A program made the position numbers and the translations under genes. Of a DNA stretch of 64,000 bases, positions 1 to 7,379 are shown one piece after another. Position 1 is the stretch's first letter. Every line of letters begins with the position of its first letter. A model generated the notes under the pieces. It worked only from the letters and a program-made list of their open reading frames with translations. It ran no database searches and was not told the DNA's origin. The DNA comes from an uncultured Novosphingobium sp. (GTDB lineage Bacteria; Pseudomonadota; Alphaproteobacteria; Sphingomonadales; Sphingomonadaceae), in the NCBI GenBank assembly GCA_946886075.1, contig CAMPHR010000003.1, forward strand, positions 62,001-126,000, in the 5' to 3' direction.

Positions 1-699
1 AGCCGCCTCCTGCGCCATGCTCTCCTCCAGCGCGACAACCCCCGCCGCATTGAGGTTTCGCTTCATCGCCGCAAATGCCGCCGTCGGCCCGCCCGCCAGC
101 TTCTCCGCCAAGGCTGCACATTCCACTTCAAGCGCTTCATCCTCAACCAGCCGATTGACCAACCGGCTCGCCAGCGCTTCATCCCCCAGCATCGGCTCAT
201 CCAGCAGGAACATCTCCCGCGCCTGCGCCGCGCCGAGCAGCCGGGTAAGCAGATAGCTGCCCCCCGGATCGCCGCACCGCCCAGCGCTGGCGAAAGCGAG
301 CTTGAACTTCACCGTCCGCGACGCAATCCGCAAGTCGCACGCCGCCGCCATGACCAAGCCGCTCCCAGCCACCGGCCCACGCAAACAAGCAATCGTAGGC
401 TTCGGCATACGATGCAGCAGCAGCGGAATCTCGGCATGAATACTCATCCGCGCCGCAGCCTCATCGGCCCGCATCGGCTCGGCTCGCGTCTCCTTGCCGT
501 CGCCCGACAAATCATAGCCCGCACAGAACCCGCGCCCCGCACCCGCCAGCACGACACAGCGCACCACCGGATCAACAGACCAGCCACGGAGCTTCAACGC
601 AATCTCGTCCAGCATCGCCTCCGTCACCGCGTTCAGCCGGTCGGGCCGGTTCAGCGTCAGCGTGGCGACGCCCCCCTCCACCTGCGTCAGGATGCTCAT
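1..699 (-). CDS. Enoyl-CoA hydratase/isomerase (crotonase), C-terminus cut by window edge
   Basis: Crotonase-fold protein, 233 codons visible, open at the left edge. It begins MSILTQVEGGVATLTLNRPD, and the oxyanion-hole segments are visible (GRGFCAGYDLSG near residue 60, then LRGPVAGSGLVMAAACDLRI). The first catalytic Glu position of classical hydratases is not Glu (SGLVMA). The second falls in a GDPGGS stretch resembling the Asp-type PaaG isomerase group, so isomerase or another crotonase chemistry is as likely as hydration. The ATG overlaps the stop of the upstream crotonase gene (ATGA, 696-699), so the two are translationally coupled. Family assignment is firm; the substrate is unknown. 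Confidence 0.88.
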   Translation of the reverse strand, partial: MSILTQVEGGVATLTLNRPDRLNAVTEAMLDEIALKLRGWSVDPVVRCVVLAGAGRGFCAGYDLSGDGKETRAEPMRADEAAARMSIHAEIPLLLHRMPKPTIACLRGPVAGSGLVMAAACDLRIASRTVKFKLAFASAGRCGDPGGSYLLTRLLGAAQAREMFLLDEPMLGDEALASRLVNRLVEDEALEVECAALAEKLAGGPTAAFAAMKRNLNAAGVVALEESMAQEAA

Positions 700-1511
700 G
701 AGTGCGACTTCACCTTGTCCATGCCCGCCACGATGAACTCGCCGGTCTGGCCATAGGCTGACGCATGGCCCAGCTGGTGGATATCGAAACAGCTTTGCAG
801 CGCCGCGCTCTGCCCCATGATGTCGAGCGTCTGGTTCACCGCCCGCTTCGCCATGGCGAGCGCATGCGGATGCATCTGCGCAATTTCGCGCGCCAGCGCC
901 AGCGCCTCGGCATCCAGCTCCGCGCGCGGCACGACCCGGTTCACCATGCCCCGCCGCTCCGCCTCATGCGCGTCGATCGGCTTGGCGGTGAACAGCATCT
1001 CCTTCGCCTTGCGCGGCCCCAGCTCCCACGTATGCCCATGATATTCGACCCCGCCGATGCCCATCAGCACCACCGGATCGGAAAAGCGCGCATCGTCAGC
1101 CGCGATGATCAGATCGCACGGCCATGCAAGGAGCAGCCCGCCCGCAATGCAGGCGCCCTGCACCGCCGCGATCGAAGGCTTGGGAATATCCCGCCAGCGT
1201 TTGGAATAGCCGAGATAATGTTTGGCTTCCCATTCATGGATGCCCAGCAGCCCGCGCTCCGGGATCGTCTCGCGGATGCGGTTGAACGACCCGTCACGAA
1301 TGGCCTCCGCGCTCACATCATGCCCGGCGGAAAAATGCTTGCCCTCCGCACGCAGCAGGATGACGCGCACGGACTCATCCGCCGCCGCCTTTTCCCACGC
1401 TTCGTTCAGTTGCTGCAGGAAAGGTTCATTCTGCGCGTTCGCCCGGTCGGCGCGATCCAGCGTGATCGTCGCCACCCGTTCCTCGACCGCGTAACGGATA
1501 TATTCTACCAT
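696..1511 (-). CDS. Enoyl-CoA hydratase/isomerase family protein, atypical active site
   Basis: Crotonase superfamily, 271 aa from the ATG at 1511, which has AGGAG about 8 bases upstream; a longer in-frame start at 1595 lacks this support. Crotonase hallmarks are present: VATITLDRADRANAQ, the first oxyanion loop GKHFSAGHDVS, and QGACIAGGLLLAWPCDLI. The usual catalytic Glu after the second glycine pair is Leu here (AGGLLLA), and the later loop reads LMGIGGVEYHGH, so classical hydratase chemistry is doubtful. It is the first gene of a two-gene minus-strand unit, divergent from the fused acyl-CoA dehydrogenase at 1664. Its role is inferred to be handling a CoA-thioester intermediate. Confidence 0.85.
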   Translation of the reverse strand: MVEYIRYAVEERVATITLDRADRANAQNEPFLQQLNEAWEKAAADESVRVILLRAEGKHFSAGHDVSAEAIRDGSFNRIRETIPERGLLGIHEWEAKHYLGYSKRWRDIPKPSIAAVQGACIAGGLLLAWPCDLIIAADDARFSDPVVLMGIGGVEYHGHTWELGPRKAKEMLFTAKPIDAHEAERRGMVNRVVPRAELDAEALALAREIAQMHPHALAMAKRAVNQTLDIMGQSAALQSCFDIHQLGHASAYGQTGEFIVAGMDKVKSHS

Positions 1512-1663
1512 CTGACTTACTCCTGGACCGCTGGTTGCGCGCGATCGGCGCTGCGGACATCCGTTACCCGCGCCCTTCCGCACTGCCGGAAGCACGCCGC
1601 CGCCAAATTGACATCTTGCACTTCAGGATGGCCAAGCAGAAGGGCGAACAAGGTGAAAACGGC

Positions 1664-3751
1664 ATGAATCTCGAACTCAGCGAACAGCAGGCGATGATGC
1701 AGGAAGCAGCCCTGCGCTTCTTCGATCGCGAAGAGGTGGTGCAGGCCGCCCGCGCGTCCAAGGGCGCCGTCGACGCCAGCCTGTGGAGCCAAGCCGCCGA
1801 GATGGGCTTCATCACCATGCGCGCGCCCGAAGATCGTAGCGGCCTTGGCATGGGCCTCATGGAAGCCGCGCTGATCTGCGAAGCGGCAGGCCGGGGCGCG
1901 GCCCCCCTCCCGATCGCGGACGGCATCGCCGCCTGCGCGCTTCTGGGCCAGCTTGAGGGCGAAGCCGCCGCCGCGCTGCTCGATCAGGCATCCTTGACGC
2001 CCATCAGCTTCGACGCGCAGGACGGCTGCATCCGGCTCAGCTGGCAATCCGACGCCATCCAGGCCGCCATGCCCAATGGCGAAGCGCGCATCATCGCCAG
2101 CGGCAATGCGGCACGGCAGTCTTACGAAGCCGCCCTCACCGAACGAACCCTGCTCCGCTCCGCCTGGCTGGTCGGCGCAGGCACCCGCGCCATCGAAATG
2201 GCCGCCGCTTACGCCACCGAACGCAAGCAGTTCGACCAGCCGATCGGCGCATTCCAGGGCGTGGCCTTCCCCCTCGCCGACTCCATCACCGATATGGAGG
2301 GCGGCCGTCTCCTGCTCTGGCGCACCATCTGGGGCGTAGCGCAGAAGCAGTCCGAAGCAGGGGCTCTCGCCGCCCTGACCAACTGGTGGACAGCCACCAC
2401 AGCCCGCGCCGCCGTGCGCCGGGCGCTACGCACCTTTGGCGGCTACGGCCTCTCCGACGAATATGACATCCACCTCTATTTCCTCGCGATCGACCGCGTC
2501 GCACTGGCGGAAGGCGACCCCGAAGACCGGCTGGTCGATGCAGGCGACCGGCTTTGGGCGGGCGCAACAATCGCCTTGCCCGATGCAGGCGAGCCCGGCG
2601 TCGAAATGGGCTTCACCCCGGCCGAAGAAGCCTTCGCGGCACAAGTCCGCGCCTTCCTCGAAACCGCCGTCACCCCTGAACTACGCGCCGCCGCCGCCAC
2701 ATCCACCGACGGCCACCTCCCCGACCTCCACCGCAAACTCGCCACCGCTGGCCTCGCCTATCCCGACTGGCCGCGAGAGTGGGGCGGACAGGACCGCAGC
2801 CCCATGGAAGTGACCGCGCTCGGCCGCGTGTTCGAGGAATTCGGCCTCTCCCGCATCCCCATCGGCTGCACCAATATGGGCGCGCGCATGACGATGAAGT
2901 TCGGCTCGCCCGAACTGAAGGCCGAAGTCCTGCCACGCCTCGCCGATGGCTCCGCGCTCGCCTGTCTCGGCTTCACCGAGCCAGCATCAGGATCGGACAT
3001 GTATGCCGCCCGCACCCGCGCCGTGCGCGATGGCGACGACTGGATCGTCACGGGCCAGAAGATGTTCACGACCGGCGCGCATATTTCCGATTATATCCTG
3101 ATGCTCGCCCGCACCGATCCCGACGCGCCCAAACATAAGGGCATCACCATCTTCTTCTTCCCCATGAACCTGCCGGGCATCACGATCCAGCCGGTCGACA
3201 CGCTCCAGGATGAGCGCACCAACATCACCTTCTACGACGAAGTCCGCGTGCCCGACCGCTACCGCCTCGGCGAAGTCAATGGCGGACTCAAGGTCATGGC
3301 CGCCGCCATGGAGATCGAACATGGCGGCGAAGGCTATCATATCTATCATCACAGCCTGATGCGCGCCGCGCTCGACTGGGCCAGCAGCAGCGACACGTCA
3401 GGCAAGCGCCCGATCGACAAGCCAGCCGTCCGCGCCCGCCTTGCCCGCGCGCGGGCGCATCTGGAGATTGCCGACCTCCTATGCCGCCGCGTCACCTGGG
3501 CGATCGAAGCTGGACGAATGACCCGCGCCATCGGCCCGATGGCCAAGATGTTCACCACCGAAATCTACATGGCAGATGCCGCCGATCTTGCCGCGCTGGC
3601 CGCACCGGGCACCCTCGCCCACCAGACACCCGCCTTGGCGAAGATTGAGGAATCCTACCGCCAGTCGATCGGCCAGACCATCTATGGCGGTACCAGCGAA
3701 GTGCATCGCACCATCATCGCCCAGCATCATCTCGGCCTGCCTCGCTCCTGA
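1664..3751 (+). CDS. Fused tandem acyl-CoA dehydrogenase (two ACAD domains)
   Basis: 695 aa, about twice a normal acyl-CoA dehydrogenase. Start chosen at ATG 1664 (MNLELSEQQAMMQ) after AAGGTG. Residues 1 to about 345 form one ACAD half ending in RTFGGYGLSDEYDIH. From about 355 a second half starts (FTPAEEAFAAQVRAFLE), has the flavin-domain stretch CLGFTEPASGSDM, and ends with YGGTSEVHRTIIAQHHLG, the usual C-terminal ACAD signature. Established: such pairs act as alpha-beta heteromers in steroid side-chain oxidation (ChsE1-ChsE2), and fusions are the single-chain version. The role here, FAD-dependent alpha,beta-desaturation of a bulky acyl-CoA, is inference. It leads the long plus-strand block. 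Confidence 0.88.
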   Translation: MNLELSEQQAMMQEAALRFFDREEVVQAARASKGAVDASLWSQAAEMGFITMRAPEDRSGLGMGLMEAALICEAAGRGAAPLPIADGIAACALLGQLEGEAAAALLDQASLTPISFDAQDGCIRLSWQSDAIQAAMPNGEARIIASGNAARQSYEAALTERTLLRSAWLVGAGTRAIEMAAAYATERKQFDQPIGAFQGVAFPLADSITDMEGGRLLLWRTIWGVAQKQSEAGALAALTNWWTATTARAAVRRALRTFGGYGLSDEYDIHLYFLAIDRVALAEGDPEDRLVDAGDRLWAGATIALPDAGEPGVEMGFTPAEEAFAAQVRAFLETAVTPELRAAAATSTDGHLPDLHRKLATAGLAYPDWPREWGGQDRSPMEVTALGRVFEEFGLSRIPIGCTNMGARMTMKFGSPELKAEVLPRLADGSALACLGFTEPASGSDMYAARTRAVRDGDDWIVTGQKMFTTGAHISDYILMLARTDPDAPKHKGITIFFFPMNLPGITIQPVDTLQDERTNITFYDEVRVPDRYRLGEVNGGLKVMAAAMEIEHGGEGYHIYHHSLMRAALDWASSSDTSGKRPIDKPAVRARLARARAHLEIADLLCRRVTWAIEAGRMTRAIGPMAKMFTTEIYMADAADLAALAAPGTLAHQTPALAKIEESYRQSIGQTIYGGTSEVHRTIIAQHHLGLPRS

Positions 3752-3880
3752 ACCTCCGCGCCTGCTTCCATATGCGCGGAAAGTTGCGGGCCCGCGTTGA
3801 TCCTGGACGGGATCAGGCGATCCTGTTCCCGATGATCTAAGGCCGTTGCGGAAGATGGCGGCTCCTTGGGAGACAAATGG

Positions 3881-5236
3881 ATGACGAACCCGGCACAGCT
3901 GACCATGTCAGATGCCATCCCAGCGGCTGAGCCCGATGCCGTTGCCGCCTCGCCTCTCGTCATGGGGCGCCGTCGCACGGTCGTGTTGCTGATGCTGGCC
4001 TTCATCTACAGCCTCAATTATTTCGACCGGCAGATCGTCGTCATCCTTCAGGAACCGATAAAGGCTGACTTCAAGCTCGCCGACTGGGAACTCGGCCTGC
4101 TGACGGGCGGAGCTTTCGGCATTTTCTACACCTTGATGGGCATCCCCATCGCCCAGGTGATCGATCGCGGCGTCAATCGCGTGCGGCTGATTGCGCTATT
4201 TACCGCCAGCTGGAGCATCATGACGGCCCTGTGCGGCCTCGCCCGCAGCTTCGGCACCTTCTTCACCGCGCGCATGGGCGTCGGCCTTGCCGAAGCAGGC
4301 TTTGCCCCGGCGGCGCACTCGCTCATAGCCGATTTCTACCCCCCTCGCGAAAGGCCCGCGGCCGTCGGCATTTTCGCGATCGGTGTACCGGTCGGCATCA
4401 TGGCAGGCCTCGCCATCGGCGGCATCGTCGCGCAGGCAACCGACTGGCGGACGGCGCTCCTGATCGCGGGGCTTCCTGGCATTCTGATCGCGATCCTGTT
4501 TCCCCTGATCGCTCGCGAACCTCTCCGTGGCATCAACGACCACCCCTCCCTTCGCGCATCCGGAACAGAAGCGCCCATGGGCTTCTTCCAGAGCGTGCGA
4601 GTGCTGATGAAGAGGCGCGCCTTCTTTCACCTTGTATGCGGTACAGCGATCATGACCTTTTCCCAGATGGGCTTCATGAACTGGCTGCCCTCCTTCCTCA
4701 TCCGCAGCGGCGGGATGAGCCTGGCAGATGTGGGGATAAGCCTCGGCCTGCTCACCGGCATCTGCGGAGCGATCGGCACCTGGCTCGGCGGCTGGCAGGG
4801 AACAAGGCTGAGCGGCTCGGGACTTCACATGGCTCTGCGAGTGCCGATCGCCGGCATGATCCTCTCTGCGCCGCTCACCATCGCCGCGCTCAGCATGTTC
4901 GATGGCCTTACCCTGCTGCTCGTACTTGTCCCGACTTACATCCTGAATTCGCTATGGACTGCCCCGGCGATAGCGCTGGTGCAGAGCCTTGCCCCCGTAT
5001 CGATGCGCGCACGGGCCAGCGCCGTGAACATCGTCGCAGCTAACCTCGTCGGAATATCGCTGGGGCCGCTCGTAGCGGGTATCCTCAGCGATCTTTTCGC
5101 CTATCTGCGCGGCGGCGATGCAATCCTTGGTCTACGCGACTCCCTGATGTGTCTCGCCCTCTTCTCTTTATGGGGCGCGTGGCATTGGACATTGGCGACG
5201 CGGGCCTTGCGGCGTGAAACTACACCGCCCGTGTGA
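3881..5236 (+). CDS. MFS transporter, spinster-like family
   Basis: 451 aa inner-membrane carrier from ATG 3881, preceded by GGGAG 8 bases upstream; a TTG at 3866 would overlap that Shine-Dalgarno. Twelve hydrophobic segments are apparent, beginning TVVLLMLAFIYSLNYFDRQI. The NYFDR motif in TM1 and the loop RMGVGLAEAGFAPAAHSLIA are typical of spinster-like MFS proteins common in sphingomonad aromatic and terpenoid loci. It lies between the fused ACAD and the PhyH-type oxygenase on the same strand, so it probably imports the substrate or an intermediate; direction and ligand cannot be read from sequence. Confidence 0.88.
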   Translation: MTNPAQLTMSDAIPAAEPDAVAASPLVMGRRRTVVLLMLAFIYSLNYFDRQIVVILQEPIKADFKLADWELGLLTGGAFGIFYTLMGIPIAQVIDRGVNRVRLIALFTASWSIMTALCGLARSFGTFFTARMGVGLAEAGFAPAAHSLIADFYPPRERPAAVGIFAIGVPVGIMAGLAIGGIVAQATDWRTALLIAGLPGILIAILFPLIAREPLRGINDHPSLRASGTEAPMGFFQSVRVLMKRRAFFHLVCGTAIMTFSQMGFMNWLPSFLIRSGGMSLADVGISLGLLTGICGAIGTWLGGWQGTRLSGSGLHMALRVPIAGMILSAPLTIAALSMFDGLTLLLVLVPTYILNSLWTAPAIALVQSLAPVSMRARASAVNIVAANLVGISLGPLVAGILSDLFAYLRGGDAILGLRDSLMCLALFSLWGAWHWTLATRALRRETTPPV

Positions 5237-5256
5237 ATTTGTTGCGGATCGAAGTG

Positions 5257-5278
5257 CCTGCAGATTATAATCGGCAGG
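5257..5278. promoter_or_regulatory. Near-perfect 22-bp palindrome, candidate operator
   Basis: The half-sites are CCTGCaGATTA and TAATCgGCAGG; 20 of 22 positions are symmetric. The centre is ATTATAAT, which could double as a -10 element. It sits 35 bases before the start of the PhyH-type oxygenase gene, in the only gap between MFS and that gene. No regulator is assigned; the IclR protein encoded 1 kb downstream is a candidate. Confidence 0.5.
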
Positions 5279-5313
5279 AACAGACCGGACAAAAAGCAGA
5301 GAGAGGATCAGGC

Positions 5314-6243
5314 ATGGCCACCGGAAACGCCAAAAGACAGGTTGTCCAGAATATGGGCGCAATGGACACGCGCCCTGTAAAGCATCTCGAATTTGACGGC
5401 CCCCTGCCGCAACCAACCAAGGACATGGACCAAATCCGCGCCGATCTTGACCGCGCGGGCTACGCCATCGCGGCCGAGGTGGTCAGCCGGGACAAGGCAC
5501 GCGAGATGCGTGACTTCCTCGCCGCCGAAATCGACCGCGAAGAAGCGATCGACGAAGACCGCGTGCGCCGTTTCTACACCGACAATGACGATCTCAACCG
5601 CCGCATGTCGGGTTGCCACCTGATGAACCGGGAACGCTTCTTCCGCGACATTCTGGAACATGATCTGCCGCTCCAGATCACCCGCGAGCTGCTCGGCCCG
5701 CAGACGCTGGACGAATCCTATCTCGTTCACAGCTATGGTGCCAATGTTACCCGCCCGGGCAGCGCGCAGCAGGGCATTCACCGCGACCGCAGCGGCGCCG
5801 TGCCGCTTTCCGCAGGCGCCGCGCAGACCCGCTTCATCTGGTGCCTCGATGATTTCGTCGACGCCAATGGCGCGACCCGCATGGTTCCCGGCAGCCACCG
5901 CGATACGGAACCGCAATCCTGGGCTGTCCAATATGAATCCGTGCCTGCCGAAGCCCCCGCCGGATCGGTGCTCATCTACACCGACCTGCTGCTGCACGGC
6001 ACCGGCGCGAACAGCTCGACCGATCTTGAACGCGCGGGCGTAATCGTCGGCTACTGCCCGCCGTGGTGGAAACCCATGATCAACTTCCCCATGGCGATCG
6101 ACCCGGAAGTGATGAAGGGATCGTCCAAGGTCCTGCGCCAGATCCTTGGTTATAGCTCGGTTTCCGTCGGCTTCGACGAACCCTGGACCTATGCCCCCGA
6201 CGCCGTGAAGGACCTGATCGTCACGCCGGAAATGGAATGGTGA
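5314..6243 (+). CDS. Phytanoyl-CoA dioxygenase (PhyH) family Fe(II)/2-oxoglutarate oxygenase
   Basis: 309 aa from ATG 5314 with GAGAGGA upstream. The jelly-roll facial triad is readable: H156-R-D158 in QGIHRDRSG, the distal H228 in LLLHGTGAN, and R240 as the likely 2-oxoglutarate carboxylate partner. The stretch CLDDFVDANGATRMVPGSH is typical of PhyH. The family hydroxylates acyl-CoAs or small organic substrates with 2OG decarboxylation in the cytoplasm. It follows the MFS gene, is preceded by a palindrome and followed by a terminator-like hairpin, so it may form its own regulated unit. The substrate is unknown. Confidence 0.88.
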   Translation: MATGNAKRQVVQNMGAMDTRPVKHLEFDGPLPQPTKDMDQIRADLDRAGYAIAAEVVSRDKAREMRDFLAAEIDREEAIDEDRVRRFYTDNDDLNRRMSGCHLMNRERFFRDILEHDLPLQITRELLGPQTLDESYLVHSYGANVTRPGSAQQGIHRDRSGAVPLSAGAAQTRFIWCLDDFVDANGATRMVPGSHRDTEPQSWAVQYESVPAEAPAGSVLIYTDLLLHGTGANSSTDLERAGVIVGYCPPWWKPMINFPMAIDPEVMKGSSKVLRQILGYSSVSVGFDEPWTYAPDAVKDLIVTPEMEW

Positions 6244-6254
6244 GGTAGGGACAA

Positions 6255-6283
6255 GGGCCTGACGGGATATTCCCATCAGGCCC
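6255..6283 (+). terminator. Hairpin terminator after PhyH gene
   Basis: GGGCCTGA-c-GGG, loop ATATT, then CCC-a-TCAGGCCC, a long GC-rich stem with one C/A mismatch, starting 12 bases after the PhyH stop. There is no clear T tract. It separates the PhyH unit from the IclR gene. Confidence 0.55.
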
Positions 6284-6357
6284 ACCCGTCCAACCCTCAT
6301 TGGATCGGCACATCATCGATGGTAGGAGCGCGCAACAGCTAAGGATATCTTGCCTTA

Positions 6358-7212
6358 ATGCCATCCTCTCCGCCGATCGTCCGCGCCGTCGCCGTACTCA
6401 ACTTCCTGGGTGGCCATGCGGGCCAGGCGTTCACCCTTACCGAAATCGCCAAGTCGCTACGGATCAGCGGCGCCACATGCCACACGCTTCTTGGCGCGCT
6501 CGCCGAAGCGGGCTATGTGTATCGCACGGCCGCCAAATCCTATGTTCTGGGCCCTGCGATCGGCCGCCTCGCTCAGCCTGTGTTGACGATGCAGGCGTTG
6601 ATGCAGGTCATCCGGCCCGAAATGCGGTTGCTCGCCGATGCCTTCGATCTCGTCTGCTCACTGGCTTCGCTGGAGGGGGAGGATGTCGTTCTGCACGAGC
6701 GCGCTGCCTCCGTCTCCCACATCGCGTGGAACGCCGCCGCGCCCGTCCGACAAAAGGCGACAGCCCCTGCGGGCAGCGTTTTCCTGGCGTGGTGCCCCGA
6801 CCCTGTGATCGACCGCTGGCTTGATGACGCGCAGCCGCCGCTTGATGCGGATCGCCGGAAGGCAGCGCTGCAAACTATCGAGTTCCTGCGCGCCAATGGC
6901 TTCACCTTTGGCGTCCGCCTGGCTCCGCTCGGCAGTCCTGAGCAAGCCCTAGCCCTTCAGAACCGCCGTGACCTGACCGACTATCTCGTGCCTGAGCTCG
7001 AACCGGAAGCCAGCTATAACAGCGCCTTCATATCCGCCCCCATATTCGGCCAGGATGGGCAAACGGCGTTCAGCCTCAACCTGCTAGGCTTCAGCCAGCC
7101 TTCGAGCGGCCGCGACATTCAGCGCATGGGCGAAAAGCTGGGCGAAGCCTGCGCCCGCATCGGCGACTTCATAGCCGAACGAGAGATTTCCGGCGCCGTC
7201 GGGCACTCCTAA
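6358..7212 (+). CDS. IclR family transcriptional regulator
   Basis: 284 aa. The N-terminal winged HTH spans about residues 5-65 (FTLTEIAKSLRISGATCHTL, then LAEAGYVYRTAAKSYVLG), followed by an IclR effector domain (LADAFDLVCSLASLEGEDVV, and a C-terminal SAPIFGQDGQTAFSLNLLGF strand). IclR proteins are dimeric one-component regulators of catabolic genes sensing small molecules. It lies directly upstream of the amidohydrolase gene, with an imperfect inverted repeat in the gap at 7312-7343 as a candidate target. The start is the ATG at 6358; the only Shine-Dalgarno-like AAGGA is rather distant. Confidence 0.9.
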   Translation: MPSSPPIVRAVAVLNFLGGHAGQAFTLTEIAKSLRISGATCHTLLGALAEAGYVYRTAAKSYVLGPAIGRLAQPVLTMQALMQVIRPEMRLLADAFDLVCSLASLEGEDVVLHERAASVSHIAWNAAAPVRQKATAPAGSVFLAWCPDPVIDRWLDDAQPPLDADRRKAALQTIEFLRANGFTFGVRLAPLGSPEQALALQNRRDLTDYLVPELEPEASYNSAFISAPIFGQDGQTAFSLNLLGFSQPSSGRDIQRMGEKLGEACARIGDFIAEREISGAVGHS

Positions 7213-7311
7213 CCCGCTTTTTCTTAAAGTTCATGCCGATCCCACTAGCCTGCTGGCCGAGGCGCTCCTGTGCGCCTTTTCCGAGTGGATGGGAAAACTT
7301 CGTCTTCAGAT

Positions 7312-7343
7312 GAATGATTATTCCTTATTTGGAATTATTATTC
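7312..7343. promoter_or_regulatory. Inverted repeat upstream of amidohydrolase, candidate IclR operator
   Basis: The left arm is GAATGATTATTCC (7312-7324), the spacer TTATTT, and the right arm GGAATTATTATTC (7331-7343); 11 of 13 positions pair. It is AT-rich in an otherwise GC-rich region and lies 36 bases before the amidohydrolase start, downstream of the IclR gene. A regulatory role is inferred from position and symmetry. Confidence 0.45.
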
Positions 7344-7379
7344 ACCAGTACAACGGAATGGGCGAGGACGAGTCGGCGC

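Noticed and set aside
765..1667. Long plus-strand frame opposite the crotonase gene
   Set aside because: It mirrors a well-supported crotonase on the minus strand; its translation is Arg/His-rich with no domain.
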